Positions 45,869-59,043 are shown, counted from the first letter of the stretch. The stretch is 64,000 nucleotides of DNA from Isoetes taiwanensis (GCA_021234155.1 JAJEKV010000017.1:13144613-13208612); one strand, 5' to 3'. Notes: generated by a model not told the origin, from the sequence alone. Numbers and translations are program-made.

Positions 45869-47634
45869 TCAAAGACATTCATTTCGAAATTCAAAAGGCA
45901 AGGAATTTAAATTTCTGAGATTCCATTCCCAAATTTCAAAGACATTCATTTCGAAATTCAAAAGGCAAGGATCGAAATTGAATGCAAAGAATCCCATTTC
46001 AAAGTCAATCTGGTGCGAAAACATTTTGAAATTTGAATTTGATGCAAATTGATCTCCAGATCTCTCTAATTTGTCTGCTAATGAAGTAAAAACAAAACGG
46101 GACAGAAACCTTATTTCATCGGGCAGCCTGTTCTTTTTTTTTCCCATTGCCATGTTGGCATCTTTAAGAAGGGCCTTTTTTTTTAATACTCTCCCAGTAT
46201 TTGAAAAGGTCTTCGTCCTTATCCTGCATTCAATATCTTCAGCTCCTTTATCATGAAGACGAACCTTCCATCCTGTAAACAACATGGATTCTAGAAAATC
46301 CTTAGTAGCATCTTTGATAGTAAACATTTTCATTGTTTTCTTAAATGTTGTGCAACATTTGAACATTGAAATAAAGAAATTGATGGGTAAAAATAGTGTG
46401 GCTGTGCCACATACACTTCCGAGTTCCTTCAAAGCATTCTGAATTTCTGCTATTAATTTTTCCCTTGCCAGCAGCAAAGACCTCTTATCAATCGGGCCTG
46501 AATCCATGTCAGCTACTACAGGCAAAGGGATTTCTTCCATTCGTTTGGACTTTGGCCGATAAAGGAACTTATAAAACCATATCCATTGATCACGAAACCG
46601 ATTAGGCATCTCATTCGCGAATAAGATGGATCCAACATCAATGTGAAAAGCATGGAAAATACTGATTATACTATCTGATGAAACAATATCTTCTTCTTCG
46701 GATAAGCATAACCCTACATGGGAAAAATCAAATTGTAAATCCATAACTTCAAACCAGAATACATACATGGCATCTTTCTACGTATTACAAAGTCCTTATA
46801 TTGCTGAATATGACAAAATACAAAGCAATTCAAAGTTCCCATGCTCTAAAAGTAGTTAGCAGCGTCCACATGTAGCATGGATTGTTCTTTTGATAGCAAG
46901 AAATTTGAAATAAATGAAACAACATTATGAAAAGTGAGCACAACAGGCACATGATCTTTTAAACATCCTTACCAATTGAGATTCCAATTTGATGTAAACA
47001 TGGTTATAATGGAAAAAGTAAAAATTCAGTGATCAATGGAGTATATCGAAGAAGTTACAAAATTTGTTCAATCAAACAGTATGTTTGATAACTACTTGAA
47101 GCATGTTAAGACAGGAAGATGGATGATATTCAGATGTGACTAGTTAAAACTATTTTAGATTAAGTAGAAATCCAAGATCTGTACCTTGACCGTCTATTTA
47201 ATTTTCTTAAGATTGAAGGCTCTATCAAGATTAGATAGACTTCCAGAATGGTTTTATGCCAACATAAATAATGGATCGATGGCATAATGATTACTGTATA
47301 CAAATAGCTATAAAACAAAAAGAAACAAAATCTCAAGGCACTTACAATTTGCTTGTAGTTTTGAAAAAGTTCTTCTCGTGGAAATAATCTCATTTGCCAT
47401 GTCTGTGGGACTGTAAATATGCTGAATTATAACACCTAAATTGCTTCTACCAAATTCGAAGGCCAAAACTCTTGCTTTCCAGTGAGCCTTTAAATCATTC
47501 TGGCGGGCTTGCTTGACACGATGTGAACCTCTTGTTGATGGTTTTAATATCACAAAAGAACCTAATCTAATGGATAAGATATCCCCATCATCTGTAGGAA
47601 CCCTGATTGATTCCAGCTCTCCTTCCCATGCCAT
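45869..47634 (-). CDS. Unrecognised two-exon gene with BAH-like N-terminal region
   Basis: Exon 1 (47634-47346) starts at ATG (MAWEGELESIRV) after an acceptor-like 'tctcttgcatag' and ends at a strong donor |gtaagtgcc. Exon 2 starts at 46713 after 'cccatgtag' and the phases match. Exon 1 has SIRLGSFVILKPS and WKARVLAFEF, then VIIQHIYSP, resembling the strand pattern of BAH/Tudor-type chromatin domains. Exon 2 is helical and charged (DQWIWFYKFLYRPKSKRMEE, LLLAREKLIAEIQNALKELG). The last 60 residues repeat Asn/Phe-rich sequence and may be non-coding read-through. It could be a host gene or a transposon accessory protein. Confidence 0.5.
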
Positions 47635-48120
47635 CGTTGAAAATCTATGCAAGAGAAACTAAGAAACTTGTTAAAAACAATCAGATAATCATTCCTGAAA
47701 TGTTAAGAAATAAAAGATAGCAAAACACACACCGAAAGTTCAAGAAATTTTGAAACAAGAAAGTTCTTCCTTATTCAGCTAAGGAAGTCTAGTCCGAAAC
47801 CATCATGGATTGCCAAAGGGCTAATTGTATAGACTAGTTAACGGTGGCAGCCAGAAATTTCATCCACGAAAGGGATTTCATTTGGAGAATCAAGAAACAA
47901 AATTGGCAAGAAGCAATGAATCGAAACAAATCTACAAAGGACAAACTTCTACAGGCAGCAAGTCGTTGCTCAAAAAAGTGCCCGCCAATATATTCTAGAT
48001 ACGTGTACATAAAAAATCTAGTGAATCTAATCACCTCTATATAAGGCGCATCCTATTGGCCCTTGAGGTTTCCTATGTGGCAACTTAGTTTGTACCCTTT
48101 TTTTTAATCCTGTCTAATGT

Positions 48121-49430
48121 CAAACTCATAAAGGAGGTAGACTAACGGCTGGGCCTCAAGATAGAGCAGGCCGAGATATAACTATGGCGGGGTTGGCTAT
48201 AGACAATGGCTAGGGTACCACTCTATCCGCCCCTCCTGTGCATACTTTGCAGATGGGCTAAATCAGGCTCTAGTGCAGTTGTAACCTGTCGGAGACGTAA
48301 TCTCATGGTATCACCCAATGAGACTACTTGGTTGCATCTCCCCGGTCCGATGAGGTAAGAAGGGTTGCATCTCCCCTTCTCGGAGAATAGTGGCTCCATG
48401 GGTGGCTAGAGGATTGTGGTGACACACGTCCGTACCCGACTAAACTCCCCAAAACAAGAGCCAGGCCGACACCTGCAACTCTTGAGAGTCAGGGCGACAC
48501 CATTGACCCAGGAAGTGTCGGACCCATACTCGGCCCATACGAAGTGACCGACTATAGGCCTAGCCCGCTATGGGTCCCCAGTACCCCCGCTAAGCAGAGA
48601 CCTCCCTCCACTTTGCCACTAACCCCGTTATGTGGTGCTCAGTCTCTCCATAGCCTTATGGGCTCTATGCGCAGGCTGCATATAATAGGAACTAAAGGGT
48701 CTAAACTAGGAACATCATCTAAATAATGGCTAGTAGGTCTCTACCCCCCTTCCCAGTACAAGACGAACAAACATGATCAACCAACATCACATCTCAAAAT
48801 ACGTGATAACAATAAGAATACATCTAATCCTAATCACGTGCATCTAACTTACAGTTAGGGTTCATTGATTAGGGTCAAGATCCGAACTAAGGGTTCTAGG
48901 AGGGCTTTACTAGAAATACAAGATATTAGCTCATCTGAAGTCCCAGCTTCCAGATGATCTACCTAAGAAACTACTCCAAGGAACTTCCACCTGCTCCTAG
49001 TGTCTCCATGGCTTGCAAGCAATTCGGGGTAGCTCCTACTCCTTCTGGCGTAAACATGGTCTTGAGGCTGTTAATCTGTGCTATGTTGCAACAAACGGTT
49101 CTCGAAACGGAGTTTCGGGCAAATCAGGATTCCAAGACTGTAGGAGCAAAAAATGGCTTAGGTTAGGGTTAGGCCATAAATGTGTTAGGTTTGCCATGTC
49201 GTGCCACATGGCTCCACTAGGGTGCATCCGTGTGGCGGGTTGTCCAATTGGATGGGGCCACGTGGAAATGGTTCCATCCTAAGGTTGGGAAAGTTATATG
49301 TAATATAACTTGGCCATGCTCCCCTATGCACACTTGAGGTATACAAGGCTATTATAGTAGACTTGTATGGTTACGTGGCCTAGAAATATATGTATATATA
49401 TTGTATATTATAGGGGAACGACACACACAA
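48121..49430 (-). repeat. LTR-related repeat (relative of the 27.6-29.0 kb LTR)
   Basis: Parallel landmarks with 27.9-29.0 kb are 'cccctcctgtgcatactttg', 'gatgag', 'ggtggctagagga', 'cgtccgtacc' and 'aggtctctacccc'. The right end, read on the minus strand, is TGTGTGTCGTTCCCC preceded by a purine-rich 'ggggaaattggt', as expected for a 3' LTR border. The other border is not clear. Confidence 0.55.
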
Positions 49431-52400
49431 CCAATTTCCCCTTTCAAAAATGTTAATGATTCTAACCAGGTAGTGAAGGGCATCTTGGCTTACATAACAC
49501 ACTAGGAGGATGTTTGAGAGGGAAGGCAAACATCATCACTTAAGAAAGATCACATGGTCCCTAATCAATTACTAGCAAAAAGTGGTGTCATGTTTAGAAA
49601 CAGAACAACCATATGTGGCAAAGTTAAGAGATTATTTTTTGCCCGAGACTAGATGGGAGGGTTCTCAAGGGGCAAGTACACCCGAGAAACTGGCATAGGG
49701 TCCCAACAATGGCTCCAAGTGGTTTGTAGAAAGCAAGGCATCAAGACTGAATTTATTTGACTTTCTGAGTGGGATCTTTCAAGGACATCAAGAAAGGCCA
49801 CTTTGCGTTAGTCAAGCTACTTTGTGTTAGTCAGGATTGATTTAGGGATGGTACTCACTGGCGTTACCACCATATCTGATTGGGAGGTTGCATCCTGGAT
49901 TTTAGGTTCAATATTGGGACCCCGTTGGAAGGCATAAGAAAGGCAAATTAAAAGAAACATTACTTTTACTGCTGGAAGAAAAAGTAGAAGAAAAATCTTA
50001 CTGATTCTCAGAAGAGAGAATATGTAGAGTATGTGGTATGGTCATACCCTACTTGTATCACATTGCAAAGGACAAGACACACAAGATACCCAAGAGGGAA
50101 ATGGACAAAGCCAAGAGCAACCATGCTTCGCATTGTATGAGAGTAGATAATATAATTTATCTATATATATATCACTAGAAACGTGTGCCCGGCGATGCCG
50201 GGCATTAGTTGTGGACGTGTGAAATAGGCATAAATAATGAAGCCTCTAAGTGGAGTAAAGAGTTGCAAATATAACCGTCTCCACCGACATAATGGAGTGC
50301 ATAGGGCAAAGTGTAGTTTAAGGAGATGGAGCATTATCCATGGGCTTGTGAAATGGGTAGGAATAATGGCACATGGGTGGCATAAAATTTAAGCTTTAAG
50401 GTTGATCTAGGATTTCTTGTTTGTGGAAGAGGGCATATCCAATGTGTACTCAATGCAATTATAGCTCTAAAATCAGAGGAAGTATGAAACACTATTCTCA
50501 CTAAAATTCATTGGAAGAAGCAATACCACTACCCATTTGCAAGATAGAGTAATGGTTAGCTCATCATATGAGCCTTAGAAAATTAAGCATGGATGTTTAA
50601 CGCATTGTAATTGACTTACAATAGTGAAGGTAGAGATGAATTTAAAATGCCAATATGATCAAGGGTTCTCCCTACCATGTTCATTGCATTGATATCCACT
50701 TTCTTCAGCTTATGCCCATAGCTTGTGATTGCAACAAATGTAAGTATTCCCCTAATAACATACAGCAATGAAGGCTAGTGCCGGATGCCCTCATTCAAAA
50801 TGTGGCAAGGAGAAGACGAATGCATGATAGACAAATTTGGGTGGCCAGAAGGAGCATGTAAGCTTTTAAGTTATTTGTAAATACTGAGAGCGAGGTTGTC
50901 AAACTTGCGATATTGAAAAAATGACGATCATTGTGTTAAATGGTCATGAAACAAACAATCCTTAGGGAAAGTGGCATTAAGATAGTAGAAATAACGACCA
51001 CGTGAATTGTGGATAAGATACATGCTTAGAAAGATCTTTGACAACCTTAGAACTTAGATTTTAGAGTTTAGGCATTTTTGATGAATGTGACGGGTGAAAA
51101 ATTATACCAAGTGTTATGACATAATACATGACACAGATTTGTATCCCTTAAGCTCAATGAGTTTAGCGGATACAACATTAGTGATGATGAGTTACTCATA
51201 TGTTGTAATGGTTGTTGTTGTGTGAAAAATTAAACCACGCTAGGGATAAATTATTGTAGAGGGATAAATGTATATAGATTATTAATAGGCAATCTAACTT
51301 TGATATAAATAGGATGATTGCAAATATTTCAAAACATGAAAATGCTTAATGCACCTTCACCCTTATAAAAAACTTATTTAACATCTAGAACTTGCATATA
51401 AACATTCAATTCAATTCAATATTTAAACATATATGCATATCAAGGTGGTTAATATACATAAAAACAATGAATCATTGCACTAAAAACTGAGATATGGTCA
51501 TTGGCTTCCATCTTGGGCTAAAGACACCAAGGTAGTTATTTGCTTTCATCTTAGGCTAGAGGGATTATTTTCTGTGCACAATTTCCCCTGCAAAAAGACC
51601 ACTCCTGTAGTTTTTCAAAAAATAGCACAGATGGCTGCATCTGTGAAAGGTTCCCTTCCCCACTTAATATGGGAATTAAAATGATGCCCCGCAACTGATC
51701 ATGGTATAAATACATAAGATGTTTTAGTGGAATACTTAAACCTGTCCATGTACAAAAACGAAAAGTCATGTAACTATATACCAGTGAGAATTGTATTACA
51801 GAGTAGCACCTCGTAAAATAAAAAGAAGGAAGTAAAAAAGATAGGTTTGATATTCAGAAGACATATACTATGTGATTGTTGCAATTTTGTGGCAGATCAC
51901 AGACCTGATTAACCAATTTCTCTAGATTCCCATGTGAAAGGGAGCAGCGAGGAGCCAATATCCTCATGAAGTTCTCCTTCAATATTCAAGACCTTGAATA
52001 GAGCACAAATACTTGAAACTATTGTAGATTCTCGTATTCAGTTATGTCTAGTTCTACACAATAAACAAAAGCAAGAATTAAGTAAAACATGCCTGGACAT
52101 CCATCTGCAATGACAAATATTAAAACACAAAAATAAGAACATTTAGAGAGACAAAAGGCAAAAGATCCTCAGCACTGAAAGTGGCCTGAAGTTCGTTTTA
52201 CAGGAAATGTTAGTCCAATGGTTGAGTGCAGAATGAATGGATCTCATTTTTGTTAATGTAGCAGTTCACTCTTCAATATTGCAATGAATCTTGATCATAG
52301 CTAGTTGGGGGAAACAGATTTCTCAATAGATAGCATAGTAGACATGATTTGAATGAAAGAAGCACCTTTTCAATTGCCTCTAATAACATTATAATTTAGG

Positions 52401-52997
52401 GAAAATCTCAGATTCTTAAGTGTAAATGGAAGTGCTTTGCTCCTTCTCTTGACATGTTATACACAAAAATACACATATCAAGCTACAACAGAAACGAAAG
52501 CAGAAAAAAAACATTGCAACAAAAAGTCAAACCTTAAGACCGCTTTCTTCAAGTAGGAATGAGAGTTAGGTTGTCATGTCAGCAGTGAATCTATCATGGG
52601 AAATAGACCAAACAATTACTTCAAAGCTTTGAGCTGTGACAAAACATCCAGCATAAAGAAACCGAAGTTACAATAATTACTGTTGACAGTTGAAGGTAGA
52701 AGATGAAGCTCTAAACTCAAGCTCATAAATCTATACAAAAAAGAGAAACAACCATCTGGAACAAAAAATCACCTCTACAAACCAAAATCGCTTTTGATCT
52801 TCCTGAAATTATAGCTCATAGATTCTATTATAATGCAAAAAATATTGAATATTATGGTTAATACCTTGAAGTTTTGTCGTTAATAGTATCTCCCATTGTC
52901 TACATTGCTCCAGTTATACCAGAGATAACCATAGCAGGAATCACTGGCCTAAATTTACCTATGTTGCATAGATGGCAGTGCGGTTTCTCACACAATA

Positions 52998-53146
52998 GCT
53001 ATCTCTGCTCTGAAATCAAAGGTTGCTTACCTGTAAGGGAACTACCAATCGGAGGTTGCTCTTGTAAAAAAGCTGCTATCTCCGCTCTGAAATCAAAGGT
53101 TGCTTACCTGTAAGGGAACTACCAATCGGAGGTTGCTCTTGTAAAA
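52998..53146. repeat. 76-bp tandem duplication inside the Helitron
   Basis: Units begin at 52998 and 53074 ('gctatctc.gctctgaaatc') and are nearly identical through 'ggaggttgctcttgtaaa'. Confidence 0.93.
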
Positions 53147-53852
53147 TGATGAATGAGAGAACCACCTCCGAGTAGATGATATATGTTCCCCATAGCCATG
53201 CCATATTGGCACCTGAGATAGAGGAGGTAAATCAAGCCACCTCTCCCTCCACAAAATCGAGTTCTTAACATAAATAAAAGTGCTTTACCCGCAGAAATAA
53301 TCAAGCGATATCGGACATGAAAAATTTTTCCCTCCAATCCACTTCTTTGTCCAAAATCCAAGAGCATACTAAAACATAAAAAAGGATTGGGTACCCAAAG
53401 GTTTTGCCATTAACAAAGATCGATGTTGCAAACGATGCCTCCACTCTTCGATTCCATAAGACCTAGCAGCAAATCTATGATGGGTAAAACATGGCCGAAA
53501 TATGTCATTTTCTTCACTGAAAAATAAATTTCTTGGCATTCGATGATGCAAAACCATCTGAAACACAGATCAATAGCCGCCTTGCTAGAAGAAATAGGCA
53601 CTTATCTGCTTAAAAACTTGACCCTTCTCGGGGCTAGAACCGTTCAGTTCTTGGTCGAATCCGGGGACAACAGAAGAAAGATCAAAAGCAGCGGAAGGAA
53701 AGATCCAGCGGAAGAAAGATCAAAAGCAGAGAAGGAAAGATAAGAAAAAATGGACCGAATGTTCTGACCTCCAAACGCACGCAGACATCGATGCACATTC
53801 AAATTAGTCGTGCGGGAGAGGGAACGCCGCATAATAGTCGTGCGGGGGAGAG

Positions 53853-53886
53853 GGAACGCCGCATGCGTCTGCACATGCGGCGTTCC
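53853..53886. repeat. 13-bp-stem hairpin near the Helitron 5' end
   Basis: 'ggaacgccgcatg' and 'catgcggcgttcc' are separated by 8 bases and lie about 40 bp inside the element's 5' end. A further direct copy of 'gagggaacgccgcat' lies at about 53817-53831. Confidence 0.9.
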
Positions 53887-54007
53887 GGGCACGGTTACCA
53901 ACACGCTCCCATTTTAAATAAGAAGATGTTCTTCATAGATTTTCTGAACTTTTCTCAAATAGTTGTTTGTAAATATTGCGAGAAAATATCATGAACTAGT
54001 TCTTGTT

Positions 54008-55303
54008 CCCTTTTTTTTTTTTTGAAGGACGTGAGGCTCTTTTTATTGACAAGAACACAGGCATACACAATGCGCAGACAGGAATACAACCCTAGTGGAT
54101 AGGCTGACCCAGCTAGGCACAAACACCCGTCTATGCAAAAGAGGAACACTGTAAATACGCCTGCCAAATTATCTCTTTTTTATCATCAGCTAGAGATGAG
54201 CAACAATAAGCTTTAGTGATCTTCTGTTGAGCACAACAAAGAAGCTGTTGATCAGAGATGTGTGCACCTTGGAAAATACACAAATGTCGCCTCTGCCAGA
54301 TAGACCACAAAATCCAACTAGAAGCAAGATGAAATGCCCGCCTACGCAAGTTAGGCCAAACGGGGGGACAAAGTGCAAGTAGGTCCTGGCTAGTGAGAGA
54401 CACACTGAAAAGAGTGAACAACCACGCCTAAGCAAGCCGTAGATGATCGCACAAGAAGAAGCGGTGTTCAATAGTTTCAACATGTTGGCTACAAAGAGGC
54501 AACGATCTGAGACTCTAAAGTTCATCTTGTGAACTAAGACATTCACTCGAACACATCTATGGAGAATTTGCCATCGAGCGCTGACACTTCAGGGTGGAGC
54601 AGTTTATCCCATGTCCACATCCAAACACTTTTCCACTGTGGTCGTCGGGATGGGGGGAGAGACTCACAATCCAAAAGCAGCCTGTATGTGGAAGAAACAA
54701 ACTTTTCTAGCTTAACACGTGCATCACATATCCAAATAGGCACATCAGCATGTGCTTGCTGCACAATGGATGGCAAAAAATCAGCCACCCCAGCCCAAGT
54801 TTCCCGATCCCATCTGTATAACAGAAATCTCGTCTGAAAAGCCTCCCAAGACAAAAGATTACCAGAATCATACCAAGCTACAATCATTAAAACCCCAGCT
54901 AGCCGCCAACGTCGTTGGGTCTTTGGATGTACAAGTGCACATAAAGGCTGTTGATCATGCGTACCTTGCAAGGGAAGCCACCAGCATGACATTGACAATG
55001 AAGCACAAGCTTGGGGATTAACATGGAATAAAGATCTAACCGCATCCCAGGAAGTAAGCAGACCTTTAAGGAATGGGGATGCATTTGGATATGGATGCAG
55101 AGGGTACAACAAAGCCCATGGGAGACTAGGCTTGATAGTTGTCTTGTGAAAGGGGAGACACTGCAGAAGTGATTGTGGCACCAACCTTAAGCCAGGAGAG
55201 TCATATTTACCAAGGAGGAGCCTCCAAATGAACTTTGAGATCATGACCTAACTTTGAAGGCGGAAGTCCAACATTCCAAGGCCACCAGCTGCCTTAGGCT
55301 TGG
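54008..55303 (-). mobile_element. 5'-truncated L1-type LINE with poly(A) and 16-bp TSD
   Basis: The minus-strand frames encode the C-terminal region of a plant L1 ORF2: KFIWRLLLGKY..., then WKSVWMWTWDKLLHPEVSALDGKF, LCSQHVETIEHRFFLCDH (zf-RVT-like module) and further helices, broken by a few frameshifts and a stop. A T-run at 54011-54023 is the poly(A) tail on the minus strand. The exact direct repeat TGAACTAGTTCTTGTT (53992-54007 and 55304-55319) is the target-site duplication. Copy A has a single version near 24.46 kb. This LINE differs from LINE-A and LINE-B, which have microsatellite tails and another type of Cys/His end. Confidence 0.95.
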
Positions 55304-56539
55304 TGAACTAGTTCTTGTTGTATGATGTGAAATTCTAATAATGATTCAATGCAAAATTTAATTATTTCTAGAGTTCCAACTACAAGAATGTATCCCACTT
55401 CAATTAATGTGTCTTATTTTAATTTTTGTCCATTTTATCTTTACTTAACAAGAAGCACAAATGCAAGTAAAGATGCAAAGACAGGAATAAATCTTTAAGA
55501 TAATGAAGCCTATGTATATCAAGTGCATCTTACGAGGGGCAAGTGAAGAACAAGCCTTAATAATGATGCTACTTGCCCACATCTAGACATCTGAAGCCAC
55601 TATTATTCTTCTTTTTCGGATAGTCTTAAGCAACCATACATGTCTAAGATTTTTTAATGGAGCCAGATGTTTTATCCGTAGAAAAGAGAGACTGAAAAGT
55701 TTTCCCACCTTGCTAGAAAACTATAAGCAGATAAAAGTTGGACATGTGCCAGTCATCTTGTGCAGTTCAATTTGATTCAATTTAATTCAATTCATCTCGT
55801 GCCCTTTTTGTTGACGTGTTTAATGGCTCCAATCAATATAAGCAGACCCAAAGCGCTAATCATATGCCAGTCATCTTGTGCCATTCAATTCAATTCTATT
55901 CATTTTGTGCTCTTTTTTTGACGTATAATATAAGCAGACCTAAAGCATGATTCCAAATTATTGGTGGCGGCATCAAGAAATTGCACCATTAGATTAGAAA
56001 GCGACCCACTATTATATTATTTTGTGTAAATATAGAAAGAGATACGAAAATTCACTATAGCATAGCTACATTGTTGGTGTTAATAAATGTCTCCTTCATA
56101 GACTTGCATTCATTGATGAGATGCCTCTTAGATTTGAGTTAGATTCTGGCAACCTCACCACGTTGAAATATGGGAAGTGCTAGAATGTGAAGCTTCTTAT
56201 CTATGTAACTTAAATAGCTTTTGTTGGTCATAGAAAGGACAAAGATAGGAGCCCACATTTTGCTATCACGCATGCATAAGGAATAAGATTGCAATTGTGA
56301 TTGGACAAAGAGCCAAAGAGAACGAGGACCCCAGGGGAGTAGAGAGTCAACCAAGTGATATAAAATTGAAGGGTGATAGCAAAGGTGGAGGGCGAAAAGG
56401 GCGACATGTGGGGACAATAGCAACGTAACCACATAGAGGGGGGATATGGGGAGGGGAGGGTTTGAAAAGGTTGAATATTAAGGCGATGAGGATTTTCACA
56501 CAACAAGATAGACAGACAGGCAGGCAGACAGATAGATAG

Positions 56540-56935
56540 ATGAGAAGAGTGCATCTGATTACGAAGATGCTAGCGAGCATAGCGAGTTGTGGGAGTAGGA
56601 AGTATGGAATTTTGAACGATGAGAAGCAGTTTTGTTTGAGAGTGTGTTTTGATCCAGCTCCTTCAGATGTGCCAAAAGGCTATGTGGTGGTTTATGTTGG
56701 TCCCCAACAGCAGCGTTTTATCATCCATGCCAACCACCTTCATCACCCCTTCTTTCGCATCCTTCTTAAACAATCTGAAGACGAATTTGAATTCTGTAAT
56801 TCTGCTAGATTGCTCATCCCTTGTGATGCCCCCCTCTTCGAGCTCCTCCTTTCTCACATTGAAAATAACCAACATATCCCCTCTGATCCCTCCCAGGCCC
56901 TCCAGATCATCGATTTCTATAAAGCTTGCCTCTGA
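56540..56935 (+). CDS. SAUR-family auxin-responsive protein
   Basis: This intronless 131-codon frame is typical for SAURs. The core domain spans about residues 44-108: VPKGYVVVYVG, RFIIHANHLHHPFF, LLKQSEDEFEF, and ARLLIPCDAPLFELLLSHIE. These match the family pattern (VPKGxxxVYVG, a P-x-x-x-L-x-H-P-x-F segment, EEFGF, LxIPC). SAURs are short-lived proteins that promote cell expansion, mostly by inhibiting PP2C-D phosphatases at the plasma membrane. A later ATG at 56567 (MLASIASCG) is an alternative start. The 5' flank has a short 'acagacaggcaggcagacag' repeat. No lesion is seen, and it is one of two clearly intact cellular genes here. Confidence 0.92.
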   Translation: MRRVHLITKMLASIASCGSRKYGILNDEKQFCLRVCFDPAPSDVPKGYVVVYVGPQQQRFIIHANHLHHPFFRILLKQSEDEFEFCNSARLLIPCDAPLFELLLSHIENNQHIPSDPSQALQIIDFYKACL

Positions 56936-58920
56936 TCTGATCCTCATCCTCTTGCTCACCACTCTTTCGAAATTGAATTGAGTTGTACTGTATCAGCTGT
57001 TCAGAGCTGTTTGTATTCACTGTTGTCGCATTATAAAAGCTTCCGTCCAATTTTTTATTTCATTTTGTTTCGTACTTAATGTCTTCTGCAACCATTTGAT
57101 GAATATTCTAAAATTGGACGCTTCTTTTCAGTCTACAGTCCTGAGTAGTTTAGAATATTTGGTGTATGCTTATTTTAAGAGGTGAGGATGGGATCTTTGG
57201 GGTGCATCATTTCGGTGCAAAAATAGGACTATGCATCTGTGTAGGCACTGTGCACGAAAAATGCATCCGCTGACTGACATGCAATGGTATTTTGCCACTT
57301 CAAACAAATTGATGCTCAATCATATTGAATCGTTTATTTGTATTGTGAAATAGCCCTAGTACGTCAGACAGTGGTTCTATTTAGATAGCAGTAGCTAGCA
57401 AACAAAATTTGGAGCTTCCTTCAGGCCACCTGCCAATAAACTTACTACACAAGAGAGCAGAATATATTATCAAGTAAAAATGACCCCATAACCGTGATTT
57501 GGATCATAACTTCAAACAGCAAAATATACGAACCCTACATGAAGTCAAGGATCAAGATAGCATCAAGGCAAGCTTTCTTCGTCACAACGAAATTTTAGGG
57601 TCATTCCCAAATCGACCGTTTTTTGCAAACCGAAATTTCTGTCGATTTCTCGTGGACGATCGTAATTACCAGATAACGTTGCTGAAAACTGATGAAGCCC
57701 GCCAAAACGCCAAATTTGAAACTTGCAGATTCTAACTCCGGTATGAATTATTTTACCACATCTGCTCAGGAAAAGGGAAAGAACAGGCCACATTTAACTT
57801 ATTAGAATATGTATTTGAGGAGGATATCATTACAGCAGTCACAAAATATGGCTGTCATATACCATATAAGACACCATTTGTGACTCCAAGGCTAAAATGA
57901 GACACACAAATCTAAACTTGTTTTTCCACTGCATGGTAGTCATAAAATATGACACCACTAAAATGCTAGTGGAAAAGCTTGAAAATTGGGTTGCCCCTAG
58001 GGGGGCAAATCTTTGTTTATGTGGGTTTTTGGCATATCCTAGGTATATGCTGGAATATCCCTAGGATATGCTGGTGACTGCTCCAAACCTCTTATTTCCT
58101 GTAAACTCTCGGTCAGCTGGGAAAGAACTCCACGTCTCATTTTTTGTAGCCAACCGGGTAACTGGCGGCAAGGCAGGGATCGGCGCTTATTTATCAGTTG
58201 GGCAGTTCGATTATGGGTGGATCAGGGCTATGGAGAGATTCTTCTGCATTCTGCTTCCGCATAGGTATGGCAGTTCCGGTGAGCAAAGCCCATCCAAAGA
58301 TGCTAGCTGGCTGGAACAGAGGATTCAGGCTTTTACCTAACAGGGGACGAAAGATGCTAGCTGGAACAAAGGTTGCAACATCTTACTTGCCGCCCTAAGC
58401 ATATGGCATAGGGGGACGGGGGGGAAGCATGATAAGGGTTGAAAGCTCTGGAATAGGCAGGTACATTTTCAGATTCAAGGTATTCTCCATTTTCCTGATG
58501 TTTCTTGCAAGTCCATGCAGCCAAGAGTGGGTGCTTTTCTCAATTTTCGTAGTGAAGGATCCAAGAAACTATTTAAGCTCTTAGAAATCTATGTTGTGTT
58601 TTCAGGTATGTAAATTCGAATCCATTTTTGAGGCCGTTTTCGAGTTCTTCCAGAAGGTAAATCTTGATCCCTTTTAAAACATGCTGGAGGTATCACAGAA
58701 ATTATTTTTGTCGGAATATTCGGCATTATCAAGCATATTTAGGCTAATGGGACATATTCATCATGTAGCAAGCAGTGGGAATGGCAGGTCATAATTTGTT
58801 TGTCTAAAGCATGATTTCATTAATTGGATAAAATAACGCAATTTTGAGAATTTTGAGCACACCTTATTTGCTCAAGCACGAATACTTTCACCTAGTACTC
58901 GACCCCAACAAACATGAGGT
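56936..58920. other. Intergenic sequence downstream of SAUR
   Basis: No convincing gene. Frames at 57499-57735 and 58068-58398 lack domain signals. A palindrome-like 'ttgcccctaggggggcaa' occurs near 57993. Confidence 0.4.
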
Positions 58921-59043
58921 AATTAACATACACATATACATACAAATTTTGTGTTATACTTGTACGTGTACATGACACTCGTATAAGCTCAATAATGGCC
59001 CTACATCGTACGCCAATAATTCACTTCAATAATTTTACTTCAC

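Larger units (their letters stand above)
50175..53926 (-). mobile_element. Non-autonomous Helitron, 3.75 kb
   Basis: On the minus strand the element starts TCTTCTTATTT after an A (53926) and ends with hairpin GCCCGGC-ATC-GCCGGGC (50203-50187), then eight bases and CTAG (50178-50175), followed by T. These are the canonical Helitron termini: 5' TC, 3' hairpin plus CTRR, insertion between A and T with no target duplication. The uninterrupted copy A near 24.40 kb shows the joined site. No Rep/helicase frame was found inside, so it is non-autonomous. Apart from a 76-bp tandem duplication and a hairpin near its 5' end, the contents are unrecognised; captured gene pieces are possible. Confidence 0.9.
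49556..56268. repeat. Long repeat, copy B (split by Helitron and L1)
   Basis: The repeat pieces are 49556-50174, 53927-54007 and 55320-56268, collinear with copy A at 23771-25459. Removing the two insertions restores collinearity. Confidence 0.85.

Noticed and set aside
49158-49176. Interstitial telomere repeat ('ttaggttagggttagg')
   Set aside because: Only two or three units, not longer than expected by chance.
57499-57735. 78-codon frame as a gene
   Set aside because: No domain, no splice support and no repeat relation.
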